Shown: positions 7,964-15,469 of the stretch, piece by piece | Layout: every line of letters starts with the position of its first letter | How positions within the stretch are numbered: position 1 is the stretch's first letter | DNA from: JADJLQ01 sp964396995 | Lineage (GTDB): Bacteria > Bacteroidota > Bacteroidia > Chitinophagales > Saprospiraceae | Assembly (NCBI GenBank): GCA_964396995.1 | Contig: CAYNIG010000049.1 | Coordinates: 1 to 22,232 of the forward strand | Direction of reading: 5' to 3' | DNA length: 22,232 nt | Position numbers and translations under genes: made by a program | The notes under the pieces: generated by a model | Databases searched by the model: none | What the model saw: the letters and a program-made list of their open reading frames with translations, nothing else | Told to the model about the DNA's origin: nothing

Positions 7964-8932
7964 ATGAATCTCAAAACTATCCAGCAACCGATTGCCAAAG
8001 AATTAGCGGAATTTGAAGAGTATTTCAAAAAAGCGATGCGCAGCCAGGTCTCCTTATTGGATAAAATAACTTATTATCTGGTAAAGCGAAAAGGTAAGCA
8101 GGTGAGACCCATGTTTGTGTTTTTCAGTGCCAAATTGGCCAAAGAAATAAATCAGGCAACCTACACTGCAGCAGCTTTGGTGGAAATCATTCATACAGCC
8201 ACCCTGGTGCACGACGATGTGGTGGATGATTCGATGAAAAGAAGGGGCTTTTTTTCAATCAACGCTTTGTGGAAAAATAAAATCGCTGTCCTGGTGGGAG
8301 ATTACCTGTTTTCAACCGGCCTCAACCTGGCCTTGAAAGAGAGGCAATTTGAAGTGCTGTACATTCTCAATACGGCTATTAAAGAATTGAGTGAAGGAGA
8401 ATTGTTGCAGATAGAAAAAGCCCGCAAACTAGATATAGACGAATCGGTATACTTTGACATTATCAGACAGAAGACGGCCTCTTTAATAGCGGCCTCCTGT
8501 GCTGCCGGGGCTGCTTCCGTTACCAATGACAGTGAAATCATCAACCGCATAAAACAGGTTGGAGAATGGATCGGAATGTCATTTCAAATTAAAGACGATC
8601 TTTTTGATTTCGGCGATGACAACATTGGAAAACCCACTGGTATAGATATAAAAGAGAAAAAAATGACTTTACCGCTTATCTATACCCTTAAAATGGTAGA
8701 CAAAACAGAAAAAAGGGAAATTATCAACACCATTCGTAATCACAGTGACGATAAGAAAAAAGTAAGGAAAATCATAGATCTGGTAAAACGGTCCGGAGGA
8801 CTTGAATACAGTAACCGGATCATGAATGAATATGCTGATAAAGCAAAAAATGCATTGCTGGAATTTCCTGATTCTGATGCAAGAAAAGGCTTGCTGGACC
8901 TGATTGCCTTTACCATAAACAGAAAATTTTAG
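7964..8932 (+). CDS. Long-chain all-trans polyprenyl diphosphate synthase (IspB/HepT-like)
   Basis: It condenses isopentenyl diphosphate onto an allylic primer to make the long side chain of (mena)quinone, or a related C35-C40 prenyl chain. The 322-residue protein has the first Asp-rich motif HDDVVDD (D84, D85, D88) with a basic MKRRG after it, the second motif FQIKDDLFDF (D211, D212, D215), and substrate contacts KGKQVRP and GD. The residue five before the first Asp motif is small (A79), consistent with a long product; exact chain length cannot be read. A TTG at 7931 in frame would add 11 residues with no family similarity, so I chose the ATG at 7964. A weak promoter-like pair (TTG at 7831, TATTTTTC at 7856) lies upstream. 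The gene is monocistronic and ends at a hairpin. Confidence 0.9.
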   Translation: MNLKTIQQPIAKELAEFEEYFKKAMRSQVSLLDKITYYLVKRKGKQVRPMFVFFSAKLAKEINQATYTAAALVEIIHTATLVHDDVVDDSMKRRGFFSINALWKNKIAVLVGDYLFSTGLNLALKERQFEVLYILNTAIKELSEGELLQIEKARKLDIDESVYFDIIRQKTASLIAASCAAGAASVTNDSEIINRIKQVGEWIGMSFQIKDDLFDFGDDNIGKPTGIDIKEKKMTLPLIYTLKMVDKTEKREIINTIRNHSDDKKKVRKIIDLVKRSGGLEYSNRIMNEYADKAKNALLEFPDSDARKGLLDLIAFTINRKF

Positions 8933-8951
8933 TTGGTCTTTCTAAAAATGA

Positions 8952-8985
8952 CAAAGTGGCCACTCACGTAGAGCCGGCCACTTTG
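8952..8985. terminator. Hairpin between convergent genes, probable terminator
   Basis: CAAAGTGGCC (8952-8961) pairs perfectly with GGCCACTTTG (8976-8985), a 10-bp stem with a 14-base loop, 20 bases after the polyprenyl synthase stop. There is no U run on the plus strand. On the minus strand a five-U run follows about four bases past the stem, so it may serve the lptE operon better, or both directions. The rest of the 8933-9138 spacer is AT-rich; an AAAAAATATTTTTT palindrome near 9091-9104 is the only other structure seen. Confidence 0.5.
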
Positions 8986-9138
8986 CTTGAACCAACTTAT
9001 GTACCAAAATGCTTCTTTGGGTCTTTCTCAATTTTTCATCAGATACAAATACTTAACAGCACTTTAACGGGAAATATTGTGGAGTTGTGAAAAAAATATT
9101 TTTTCTTAATCGGTCGGCCGGGCTCTGCTCATTTTAGC

Positions 9139-9627
9139 TTACCAGTCGCCAAAAGCTCTATTAAAAATATCTTCAGCTATTTGATTAGAAATAGTATTAA
9201 TTAGACTTTCCTGCACATCCAGGAGATTGGTGCGACCATCAAAATCCTGAAAATAGGAAAAAGATTGACTCCAGTTTTTTGTTTCATCGTGGCTATTTTC
9301 AAAATCAATTTTTATACTTATCGTAAGTCGGCTCAGTGCACTGGTATTGTCAGAGGTGGGGGCCTGGGAAGTAACACTGAAAGATTCTACTGTACCAATA
9401 AAGCTCAGGTCTGGATCAGTATCCTGAAAACGCAACCGGGACTGACTCCTGATTTTATCCTTTAATTTTTCTGTAAAGGTTATGGGCAGGGTAGCAGGAC
9501 CGTTATCCACCCTGTTTTCCATCAAAGGAACGTAGAAAGTAGTGATGGCCGGGTCAATTGATGTACTTTTAAATGAATAGCAACCGACGAACGCAAGAAG
9601 TAAGAGTGATAAGCTTATTTTTTTCAT
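9139..9627 (-). CDS. lptE: LptE-family LPS assembly lipoprotein
   Basis: LptE is the outer-membrane lipoprotein that plugs and assists LptD in placing lipopolysaccharide in the outer leaflet. The 162-residue precursor has a short signal peptide and lipobox LAFVGC, with the lipidated Cys at residue 16. The mature part opens with the YSFKSTSIDPAITTFYVP stretch typical of the Bacteroidota branch. It continues as an alternating strand/helix domain (TEKLKDKIRSQSRL, SFIGTVESFSVT) and ends in a helix with QIAEDIFNRAF. Its ATG overlaps the TGA of the upstream sigma54-type regulator by four bases (ATGA), so the two are translationally coupled. The secG gene that often follows lptE in this phylum is not here; a hairpin and a convergent gene follow instead. 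Confidence 0.82.
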   Translation of the reverse strand: MKKISLSLLLLAFVGCYSFKSTSIDPAITTFYVPLMENRVDNGPATLPITFTEKLKDKIRSQSRLRFQDTDPDLSFIGTVESFSVTSQAPTSDNTSALSRLTISIKIDFENSHDETKNWSQSFSYFQDFDGRTNLLDVQESLINTISNQIAEDIFNRAFGDW

Positions 9628-10898
9628 TCCAGGTCGTATTGTTTGATTTTACGGTACAGTGTACGCTCACTGATCCCGAGCTCCTGAGACGCTTCTTTTC
9701 TGCGGCCTTTGTATTTTATTAAGGCCTTTCCAATAAGGTCTTTTTCCATTTGTTCTATTGACAAGGGTTCTTCCACCACTATAGTCTTAGGATCGAAGGC
9801 TATATTTTCATTTTTATCTAATACGACTGTTTTATGTACCGGACTGTCGTTGTATTCAGAGGCATAAGTGCGGACCGGGGCATTAGTAAATGTTTTTTCC
9901 AGTTTGTTTTCACCGGACCAAGCGGCCAGACTGGTATTGTTGTTCAAGTCGGGCATTTCGAGATTATTCCTTCTTATTAGCTCGAAAAACAAGCCTTTTA
10001 AGTCATTCATATCTTTTTTCAGATCGAATAATACTTTGTACAGTATTTCCCGTTCATCGAATTTCGATTCGGCGACCTTTCCGGGAACCAAAGAGAATTG
10101 ATTTGCATTAAATGCAGGCATTAAATGCATTAGGGCAGATTTACTGATCAGCCTTTCCTCAGATAACACCGATAGTTGCTCAGCAAAATTTTTAAGTTCC
10201 CGCACGTTGCCTGGCCAGTGATATTGCAATAATAGTTCTTTCGCATCATCATCCAGTTCCACGGGCGTAGTGGAATATTTTTCTGCAAAATCTATAGAAA
10301 ACCTCTTGAATAATAAGAGGATATCCCCGCGTCGATTTTTTAATGATGGTACATGAATCGGTACAATACTGAGCCTGTAGTACAAATCCTCTCTGAATCG
10401 GTTGGTCTGAATACGCTCCAGTAGATTTACATTTGTGGCTGCAACGATCCGTACATCAGTACGCTGAGATTTGGAAGATCCTACCCGAATGAATTCTCCA
10501 CTTTCCAATACTCGAAGCAAATAAGCCTGTGTATCCAGGGGCATTTCACCAATTTCATCTAAAAATATTGTGCCGCCATCGGCTGTTTCAAAATAACCTT
10601 TTCGATCTCCCGTAGCTCCGGTAAAAGATCCTTTTTCATGCCCGAATAACTCCGAATTGATAGTGCCAGGCGGGATCGCTCCGCAGTTGACTGCAATGAG
10701 TTTATTGTGTTTTCTTTTACTCAGAGTATGAATAATTTGAGAAAAGATTTCCTTGCCCGTACCACTTTCGCCGGTAATTAATACAGTGAGATCAGTATCT
10801 GCCACGCGGATAGCTGTCTCCAAAGCACGCTCTAATTCTGCAGAGTGTCCTATGATGCCAAATCTGTTTTTTATTGCCTGAAGGTTAGTAGTAGCCAT
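9624..10898 (-). CDS. Sigma54-type AAA+ transcriptional activator without receiver domain
   Basis: These bacterial enhancer-binding proteins hydrolyse ATP to open sigma54 promoters. From the ATG at 10898 (424 residues) the AAA+ domain begins almost at once (IIGHSAELERAL). Walker A is GESGTGKE (43-50), the sigma54-contact loop GSFTGA (90-95, Ser for the usual first Ala), Walker B TIFLDEIG (110-117), an arginine-finger region FREDLYYRLS (168-177), and HWPGNVRELKN (227-237). An unusual linker of about 120 residues (262-380), partly coiled-coil-like (FDLKKDMNDLKGLFFELI), leads to a Fis-type helix-turn-helix (385-421). There is no receiver, GAF or PAS sensor. A start at 10949 would overlap miaB and add an unlikely tail, so the ATG 13 bases after the miaB stop is preferred. 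Its targets cannot be read from the window. Confidence 0.9.
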   Translation of the reverse strand: MATTNLQAIKNRFGIIGHSAELERALETAIRVADTDLTVLITGESGTGKEIFSQIIHTLSKRKHNKLIAVNCGAIPPGTINSELFGHEKGSFTGATGDRKGYFETADGGTIFLDEIGEMPLDTQAYLLRVLESGEFIRVGSSKSQRTDVRIVAATNVNLLERIQTNRFREDLYYRLSIVPIHVPSLKNRRGDILLLFKRFSIDFAEKYSTTPVELDDDAKELLLQYHWPGNVRELKNFAEQLSVLSEERLISKSALMHLMPAFNANQFSLVPGKVAESKFDEREILYKVLFDLKKDMNDLKGLFFELIRRNNLEMPDLNNNTSLAAWSGENKLEKTFTNAPVRTYASEYNDSPVHKTVVLDKNENIAFDPKTIVVEEPLSIEQMEKDLIGKALIKYKGRRKEASQELGISERTLYRKIKQYDLE

Positions 10899-10911
10899 AA
10901 TTAGTAGGGAG

Positions 10912-12327
10912 TTAAATAATATGTGCAAATAAAGTGGCACTATTAGCATCCGAAACTTTTACGTATACATAATCTCCTTGAGTATAATTTCCGGATTTAG
11001 GGAATACTATCATTTTGTTTTGACTGTTCCTGCCTTTCCATTCATGGGTGGATTTTTTAGAATCCCCTTCGATCAATACATTAAATACTTTTCCAATATC
11101 CTTTTTATTGCCTTCCAGGGAAAGTTGATTTTGCAAAGCAATTACTTCAGCTAGCCTCCTTTTTTTAATTTCCGTTGGAATGTCATCAGGGTATTTTTTG
11201 GCTGCCAATGTACCGGGCCTTTCACTGTAGGCAAACATGTAAGACATGCTGTACTGGGCAAAATTCATGATACTTAACGTGTCCTGATGTTCGATTTCAG
11301 TCTCACTGCAGAAACCGGTAATGACATCCGAGGAAATCGCACATTCTGGTAATATCCGACGGATAGAATTTACTCTATCAATATACCATTCACGGTCATA
11401 GGTTCGGTTCATTAGCTCCAGCACTCTGCTATTGCCCGATTGTACCGGGAGGTGAATGTATTTACATATATTTTCGTAGCTGGCCATGGTCATCAGCACT
11501 TCATCGGTAATATCCTTTGGATGGGAGGTGGAAAAACGGACTCTAAGATCAGGGTGTATTTGGGCTACTTTTTCCAAAAGTCTGGCAAAGTTGATGTGCT
11601 CTCCGTTTTCAGGATTGGTCCATTTATACGAATCCACATTCTGACCCAGTAAGGTTACTTCCTTGAATCCTTTCTCAAAGAGAGAGGCAGCTTCAGATAC
11701 TATACTGTACAAATCCCGGCTCCTTTCACGGCCTCTGGTAAATGGAACCACACAAAAGGAACACATATTATCACATCCCCTCATGATGCTGATGAAAGCA
11801 CTTACTCCATTTCTATCTAATCTTACCGGACTAATATCTGCATACGTTTCTTCTCTGGATAAAAAAACATTCATCCCCTTTGTCCCATCATTTGCACCGG
11901 AAATCAAGTCCGGTAAAGACCGGTATGCATCCGGACCGACAACCAGGTCCACTAATTTTTCTTCATCCAAGAGCTGTTTTTTCATACGTTCAGCCATGCA
12001 TCCCAATACTCCGATTAATGTGCCGGGTTTGTCATCTTTTAATTTATCAAATGTGCGCAACCTCTTGCGAATGGTTTCCTCAGCTTTTTCGCGAATACTG
12101 CAAGTATTTAATAAAATCAAATCAGCCTCTTCGATTTGCCGTGTAGAGTGGTATCCTTCTCCACCCAGGATGGAAGCAACGATCTCTGAATCAGAAAAAT
12201 TCATCTGACAACCATAACTTTCAATATAAAATCGTTTTCCTCCATCGTGCCCAACTGGTTGACTATCAAACACCTCACCTTGTCTTTCCTCCAGTATTAC
12301 TTTTTCTGCTAAAGCTTGCTCAAACAT
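10912..12327 (-). CDS. miaB: tRNA-2-methylthio-N6-dimethylallyladenosine synthase MiaB
   Basis: This radical-SAM methylthiotransferase adds a methylthio group to isopentenyl-adenosine 37 of tRNAs reading UNN codons. The 471-residue protein has all three parts. The N-terminal UPF0004 domain carries cluster cysteines C40 (SYGCQMNFSDSE), C76 (LLNTCSIREKAEE) and C110 (VLGCMAER). The radical-SAM domain has C185-x3-C189-x2-C192 (MRGCDNMCSFCVVPFTRGRE), and a C-terminal TRAM domain ends in KVSDANSATLFAHI. The GRERSR motif and HLPVQSGNSRVLELMNR favour MiaB over RimO or MtaB. It is first in a minus-strand operon with the sigma54-type activator (13-base gap) and lptE, an arrangement I recognise from other Bacteroidota. 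A TATCTTTG -7 box lies 25-32 bases upstream. Confidence 0.96.
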   Translation of the reverse strand: MFEQALAEKVILEERQGEVFDSQPVGHDGGKRFYIESYGCQMNFSDSEIVASILGGEGYHSTRQIEEADLILLNTCSIREKAEETIRKRLRTFDKLKDDKPGTLIGVLGCMAERMKKQLLDEEKLVDLVVGPDAYRSLPDLISGANDGTKGMNVFLSREETYADISPVRLDRNGVSAFISIMRGCDNMCSFCVVPFTRGRERSRDLYSIVSEAASLFEKGFKEVTLLGQNVDSYKWTNPENGEHINFARLLEKVAQIHPDLRVRFSTSHPKDITDEVLMTMASYENICKYIHLPVQSGNSRVLELMNRTYDREWYIDRVNSIRRILPECAISSDVITGFCSETEIEHQDTLSIMNFAQYSMSYMFAYSERPGTLAAKKYPDDIPTEIKKRRLAEVIALQNQLSLEGNKKDIGKVFNVLIEGDSKKSTHEWKGRNSQNKMIVFPKSGNYTQGDYVYVKVSDANSATLFAHII

Positions 12328-12351
12328 TTAATATTTAAATATTGTGGATTG

Positions 12352-12359
12352 CAAAGATA
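12352..12359 (-). promoter_or_regulatory. Probable -7 box (TATCTTTG) of the miaB operon promoter
   Basis: The minus strand reads TATCTTTG, a full match to TAnnTTTG, 24 bases before the miaB ATG. A TTG lies about 24 bases further upstream, a few bases beyond the usual 19-21. Between box and start is a 14-base perfect palindrome AATATTTAAATATT (12330-12343) in the short 5' leader. Confidence 0.45.
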
Positions 12360-12435
12360 ACAGTTTTGACAAAATGGCAGGAACAATATAGGCTGCAGAG
12401 ATCCAGACCATTATTTTGGTGATCCCAGGCAAAAA

Positions 12436-13650
12436 TCAGCTGGTAATTAGTTTAAATAAATGTTTGATAATCAAGTCTGTTGCACCTTTGTTTTCATTAA
12501 TATATTCCTCTGAACCTTTTTTGATTCTTTCCAATTTTTCCTGACTAAAGGTGTTTGTTATCTCTACTAACTGAGTAACATTATTAATAGAAAAAGCTAT
12601 CGACTTTCCTATCATATCAGTTGCTTCCTTGAATGAAGTAAAATTCGGGCCAAACACGACCGGAATCCCATACACAGCTGGTTCCAATATATTGTGGATC
12701 CCTCTGCCGAATCCACCTCCGATGTATGCTATAGTTGCGTATGAATACAATTTATTTAGTATACCTATTTTGTTGACTATCATAACATTATATTCTGATC
12801 CTTCCCAGTCAGTATATTGTATCGGCGAGTATTCTTTAAAAAGATCCATTACTTGTTGAATTCTGTAGGGTGAGACATCATGAGGTACGATAATCAACTT
12901 AAAATTTTGATTCTGATCATACCATTCTTTAATTATGGTTTCATCTTCCCACCAGGAAGACCCTGCTATGAATATTGGTATTCCGGATTGTTCTGACTGA
13001 AAAAATGGTATTGATTCATTGCTTTTTTTGATGGAAAGTACTCTGTCAATACGGGTATCACCGGCTACGATGGCATTTTTACATCCAACCTGGTCCAACA
13101 AAACTTTGCTGTTTTGATCCTGCACGAATAGGGCATTTGCTTTTATCACTTTTTTCAACAACCATTTATTCCACGGCTGAAAAAGAAAATGGCCTTTCCA
13201 CCAATAAGAAGAAACAAAAATAAAAGGAATGCCTGAAGTGATCAAACGATCAAGATGGTTAAACCAGAATTCATATTTTACAAAAATAGCTACTGCAGGT
13301 TGTACCGTATTTACGAACAACCTGGAATCCTTTTTAGTATCCATGGGCAAATATCCCACCCAATCAGCCAGGTGATAATTCTTCCTTGCATTATATCCAG
13401 AGTTGGAAAAAAAACTTAATACAATTTTTGTTTCGGGCCTGGAAGATTTAATAGTTTCCAATATAGGTCTGCCCTGTTCAAACTCACCCAATGATGCGCA
13501 ATGCATCCAAATACAACCTTTAAGATTGGATGGCAATTCCTGTTGGTTTCTCACTTTCAAAAATGCTCTTAATTTAGGGCTGAAGAGGCCTGCTATATTA
13601 AGCATACCTTTTGCAATGAGGAGTACTATGTCATAAAAAAATCCCACCAC
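12436..13650 (-). CDS. waaA: 3-deoxy-D-manno-octulosonic acid (Kdo) transferase
   Basis: WaaA/KdtA attaches Kdo from CMP-Kdo to the lipid A precursor at the inner face of the cytoplasmic membrane. The 404-residue GT30 protein has an N-terminal membrane-associated helix (YDIVLLIAKGMLNIAGLFSP) and the catalytic base region HCASLGEFEQGRP (E56). It continues with VGYLPMDTKKDSRLFV, KYEFWFNHLDRL, FVQDQNSKVLL with AGDTRIDRV, and the C-terminal donor-site region IAYIGGGFGRGIHNILEPA with PVVFGPNFTSFKEA. The start is GTG (two tandem GTG codons, 13650 and 13647); no in-frame ATG lies upstream of the conserved region, and the N-terminus aligns with the family. It starts two bases after the stop of the secreted-protein gene, so the pair is translationally coupled. 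Mono- or bifunctionality cannot be judged. Confidence 0.92.
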   Translation of the reverse strand: MVGFFYDIVLLIAKGMLNIAGLFSPKLRAFLKVRNQQELPSNLKGCIWMHCASLGEFEQGRPILETIKSSRPETKIVLSFFSNSGYNARKNYHLADWVGYLPMDTKKDSRLFVNTVQPAVAIFVKYEFWFNHLDRLITSGIPFIFVSSYWWKGHFLFQPWNKWLLKKVIKANALFVQDQNSKVLLDQVGCKNAIVAGDTRIDRVLSIKKSNESIPFFQSEQSGIPIFIAGSSWWEDETIIKEWYDQNQNFKLIIVPHDVSPYRIQQVMDLFKEYSPIQYTDWEGSEYNVMIVNKIGILNKLYSYATIAYIGGGFGRGIHNILEPAVYGIPVVFGPNFTSFKEATDMIGKSIAFSINNVTQLVEITNTFSQEKLERIKKGSEEYINENKGATDLIIKHLFKLITS

Positions 13651-13652
13651 GA

Positions 13653-14384
13653 TTAATAATATATTTTATCCGGATTTGAAGCTTTAAATATGGGTAATAT
13701 CCATTTTACAGTCAGTCCGATCAACCCATCTTTTTGTTTCTGATCTCCGAGGTTCGGGTGATCAAATTGCATATTCCTTCTTATTACGGTATTTGCCTGA
13801 GTGCAGGTCAGTTCAATTTCAAAATTGATTAATCGGTTTGTGCTCTGATACCTGTAAGCCAGGCTTTCTTCCAGAGCCACACCGGAGGAGAAGCGATCAT
13901 ACCCATACCGGTATTCACCGTTAATAGGTTCAAAAGTGTTTCCGGGATTTTGAAATCTAATCCAGTGCATTAAAAAGGCAGGTTTTAAACCCACTACTAT
14001 AGCATGTGGGGAGTTCCTCACTTTAAATTCACGATTGACCCTTATCCCCATAAGCATTCCTCTTAGCCGCAAATCGACTTGAGCCAGTTGATGATCCCCT
14101 CCAATCAGATCACCTTCGGGTGTACGTAAACCGTGCAAAACATCTTCCTTTACTTGGGATCCAAAATAGTATTTAAATGAAGGCCCAATTTCCCAGGTCT
14201 TCATTTTTTTTAATATCGTTACTCCCAGTTTCCCATGGTCACCGTATCTGCTGTTAAAATCGCCAAAGCCTATCTGATATCCGTATCCAAATTGAAACAG
14301 CCAATTGGCCGAGATACTGTCTTGTGCAAAGGATTGGCTAACACTAAAAAATGAAATCAGAATCAGAAAAGCAGTAACCTTCAA
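13653..14384 (-). CDS. Secreted, probable outer-membrane beta-barrel-like protein of unknown function
   Basis: I do not recognise the family. The 243-residue product has a clear signal peptide (hydrophobic residues 4-15, likely cleavage SFA|QD after residue 20). The mature part is rich in alternating aromatic/Gly strands (WLFQFGYGYQIGFGDF, FKYYFGSQV, GYDRFSSGVALEESLAYRY, LINFEIELTC, GLIGLTVKWILPIF), as in small outer-membrane barrels. The start must be the TTG at 14384, because a TAA lies immediately upstream in frame and the next in-frame Met lies well past the signal peptide. A TATATTTG box sits 29-36 bases upstream. The gene is directly coupled to waaA (two-base gap), which hints at an envelope or LPS-related role; that is inference from position only. 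Confidence 0.7.
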   Translation of the reverse strand: MKVTAFLILISFFSVSQSFAQDSISANWLFQFGYGYQIGFGDFNSRYGDHGKLGVTILKKMKTWEIGPSFKYYFGSQVKEDVLHGLRTPEGDLIGGDHQLAQVDLRLRGMLMGIRVNREFKVRNSPHAIVVGLKPAFLMHWIRFQNPGNTFEPINGEYRYGYDRFSSGVALEESLAYRYQSTNRLINFEIELTCTQANTVIRRNMQFDHPNLGDQKQKDGLIGLTVKWILPIFKASNPDKIYY

Positions 14385-14412
14385 TTAAATGTGATTTATG
14401 AAAATTATCATG

Positions 14413-14420
14413 CAAATATA
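14413..14420 (-). promoter_or_regulatory. Probable -7 box (TATATTTG) for the secreted protein-waaA unit
   Basis: The minus strand reads TATATTTG, the same 8-mer as the -7 box of the divergent sugar operon, 28 bases before the TTG start at 14384. The -33 TTG is not evident at the usual spacing, so support rests on the -7 match and position. Confidence 0.45.
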
Positions 14421-14477
14421 TTATATCCGGCTGAATGAAATAGATGCCATTGAATACATTAAATATTTCAAAAAAAA

Positions 14478-14508
14478 TTGATTGTCACCACTTTATGATC
14501 TATATTTG
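14478..14508 (+). promoter_or_regulatory. Consensus Bacteroidota promoter of the sugar/export operon
   Basis: A -33 TTG (14478-14480), a 20-base spacer and a -7 TATATTTG (14501-14508) match the Bacteroidota housekeeping consensus TTG-N19-21-TAnnTTTG fully. The expected transcript start near 14515 gives a leader of only about 13 bases before the ATG at 14528, with an A-rich start context (AATTTAAAATG). Confidence 0.75.
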
Positions 14509-14527
14509 CCCCTCCTAAAAATTTAAA

Positions 14528-15469
14528 ATGGCAGGCAAAAGAGTATTGATTACAGGAGCAGCCGGTTTTCTTGGTTCTCATTTGTGTGATCGGTTTATCA
14601 AAGAAGGAGACACCGTAATCGGGATGGATAATTTGATTACAGGTTCCCTTAAAAATATTGAACATCTCTTTAAACTGAAAGAATTTGAATTTTACCATCA
14701 CGATGTAAGCAAATTTGTCCATGTACCGGGACATTTGGATTATATTTTGCATTTTGCTTCTCCTGCAAGTCCGATAGATTACCTCAAAATGCCAATACAG
14801 ACATTAAAAGTAGGTTCACTTGGCACTCATAATTTATTAGGATTGGCAAGAGTAAAAAATGCCAGACTTCTCATTGCCTCCACATCTGAGGTATATGGCG
14901 ATCCTTTGGAGCACCCTCAAAAGGAGGAATATTGGGGAAATGTAAACCCCATCGGTCCGCGAGGAGTATACGATGAAGCCAAACGCTTTCAGGAAGCCAT
15001 CACAATGGCTTATCACCATTTTCATGGACTCGAAACCCGAATCGTACGCATTTTCAACACGTATGGTCCCAGAATGCGTGTACAGGATGGGAGGGCATTG
15101 CCTGCTTTTTTTTCACAGGCCATCAGGGGAGAAGAAATCACCGTATTTGGAGATGGCTCGCAGACTCGTTCATTTTGTTATGTAGATGATTTAATAGAAG
15201 GTATCTACAAACTTTTATTGAGTGATTACCATCTCCCGGTCAATATTGGGAATCCCGATGAAATTACTTTGCAGGAAGCGGCAGAGGAAGTAAAAAAATT
15301 GGTTGGTACCGGATCGCAAATTGTATACAAGCCACTTCCAATCGATGACCCAAAAACCAGGAAGCCGGATATCACCAAAGCAAAGGCGATACTTAATTGG
15401 GAACCAAAAGTGAATAGAACAGAAGGATTCAAACATACTCTTCAATATTTTAAAGAAGCATTAGCATGA
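14528..15469 (+). CDS. uxs: UDP-glucuronate decarboxylase (UDP-xylose synthase), SDR family
   Basis: It oxidatively decarboxylates UDP-glucuronate to UDP-xylose in the cytoplasm, giving a pentose donor for surface polysaccharides. The 313-residue extended SDR protein has a Rossmann motif (ITGAAGFLGSHL, G10/G13/G16), HFASPASPIDYLKMPIQTL (a hallmark of the UXS group), the STSEVYGDP segment (residues 118-126) and catalytic Y148-x3-K152 in RGVYDEAKR. RIFNTYGPRM and FGDGSQTRSFCYVDDLIEG follow in the C-terminal substrate domain. SPASP and YGDPLEHPQ separate it from RfbB- and GalE-type enzymes. It is the first gene of a three-gene operon and overlaps the next start by four bases (ATGA at 15466-15469). 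Exact substrate is inferred from family motifs. Confidence 0.88.
   Translation: MAGKRVLITGAAGFLGSHLCDRFIKEGDTVIGMDNLITGSLKNIEHLFKLKEFEFYHHDVSKFVHVPGHLDYILHFASPASPIDYLKMPIQTLKVGSLGTHNLLGLARVKNARLLIASTSEVYGDPLEHPQKEEYWGNVNPIGPRGVYDEAKRFQEAITMAYHHFHGLETRIVRIFNTYGPRMRVQDGRALPAFFSQAIRGEEITVFGDGSQTRSFCYVDDLIEGIYKLLLSDYHLPVNIGNPDEITLQEAAEEVKKLVGTGSQIVYKPLPIDDPKTRKPDITKAKAILNWEPKVNRTEGFKHTLQYFKEALA

Noticed and set aside
7892..8020. Small ORF (ATG near 7894, MPAHRIQRINPNIGIL..., about 41 residues) overlapping the start of the polyprenyl synthase in another frame
   Set aside because: It has no recognisable family, signal peptide or start context, and most of its length overlaps a real gene; it could be a leader peptide but nothing supports that.
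11663..12208. Long antisense ORF (about 181 codons) within miaB
   Set aside because: It is a shadow of the miaB reading frame; miaB has all its motifs intact and the antisense product resembles no family.
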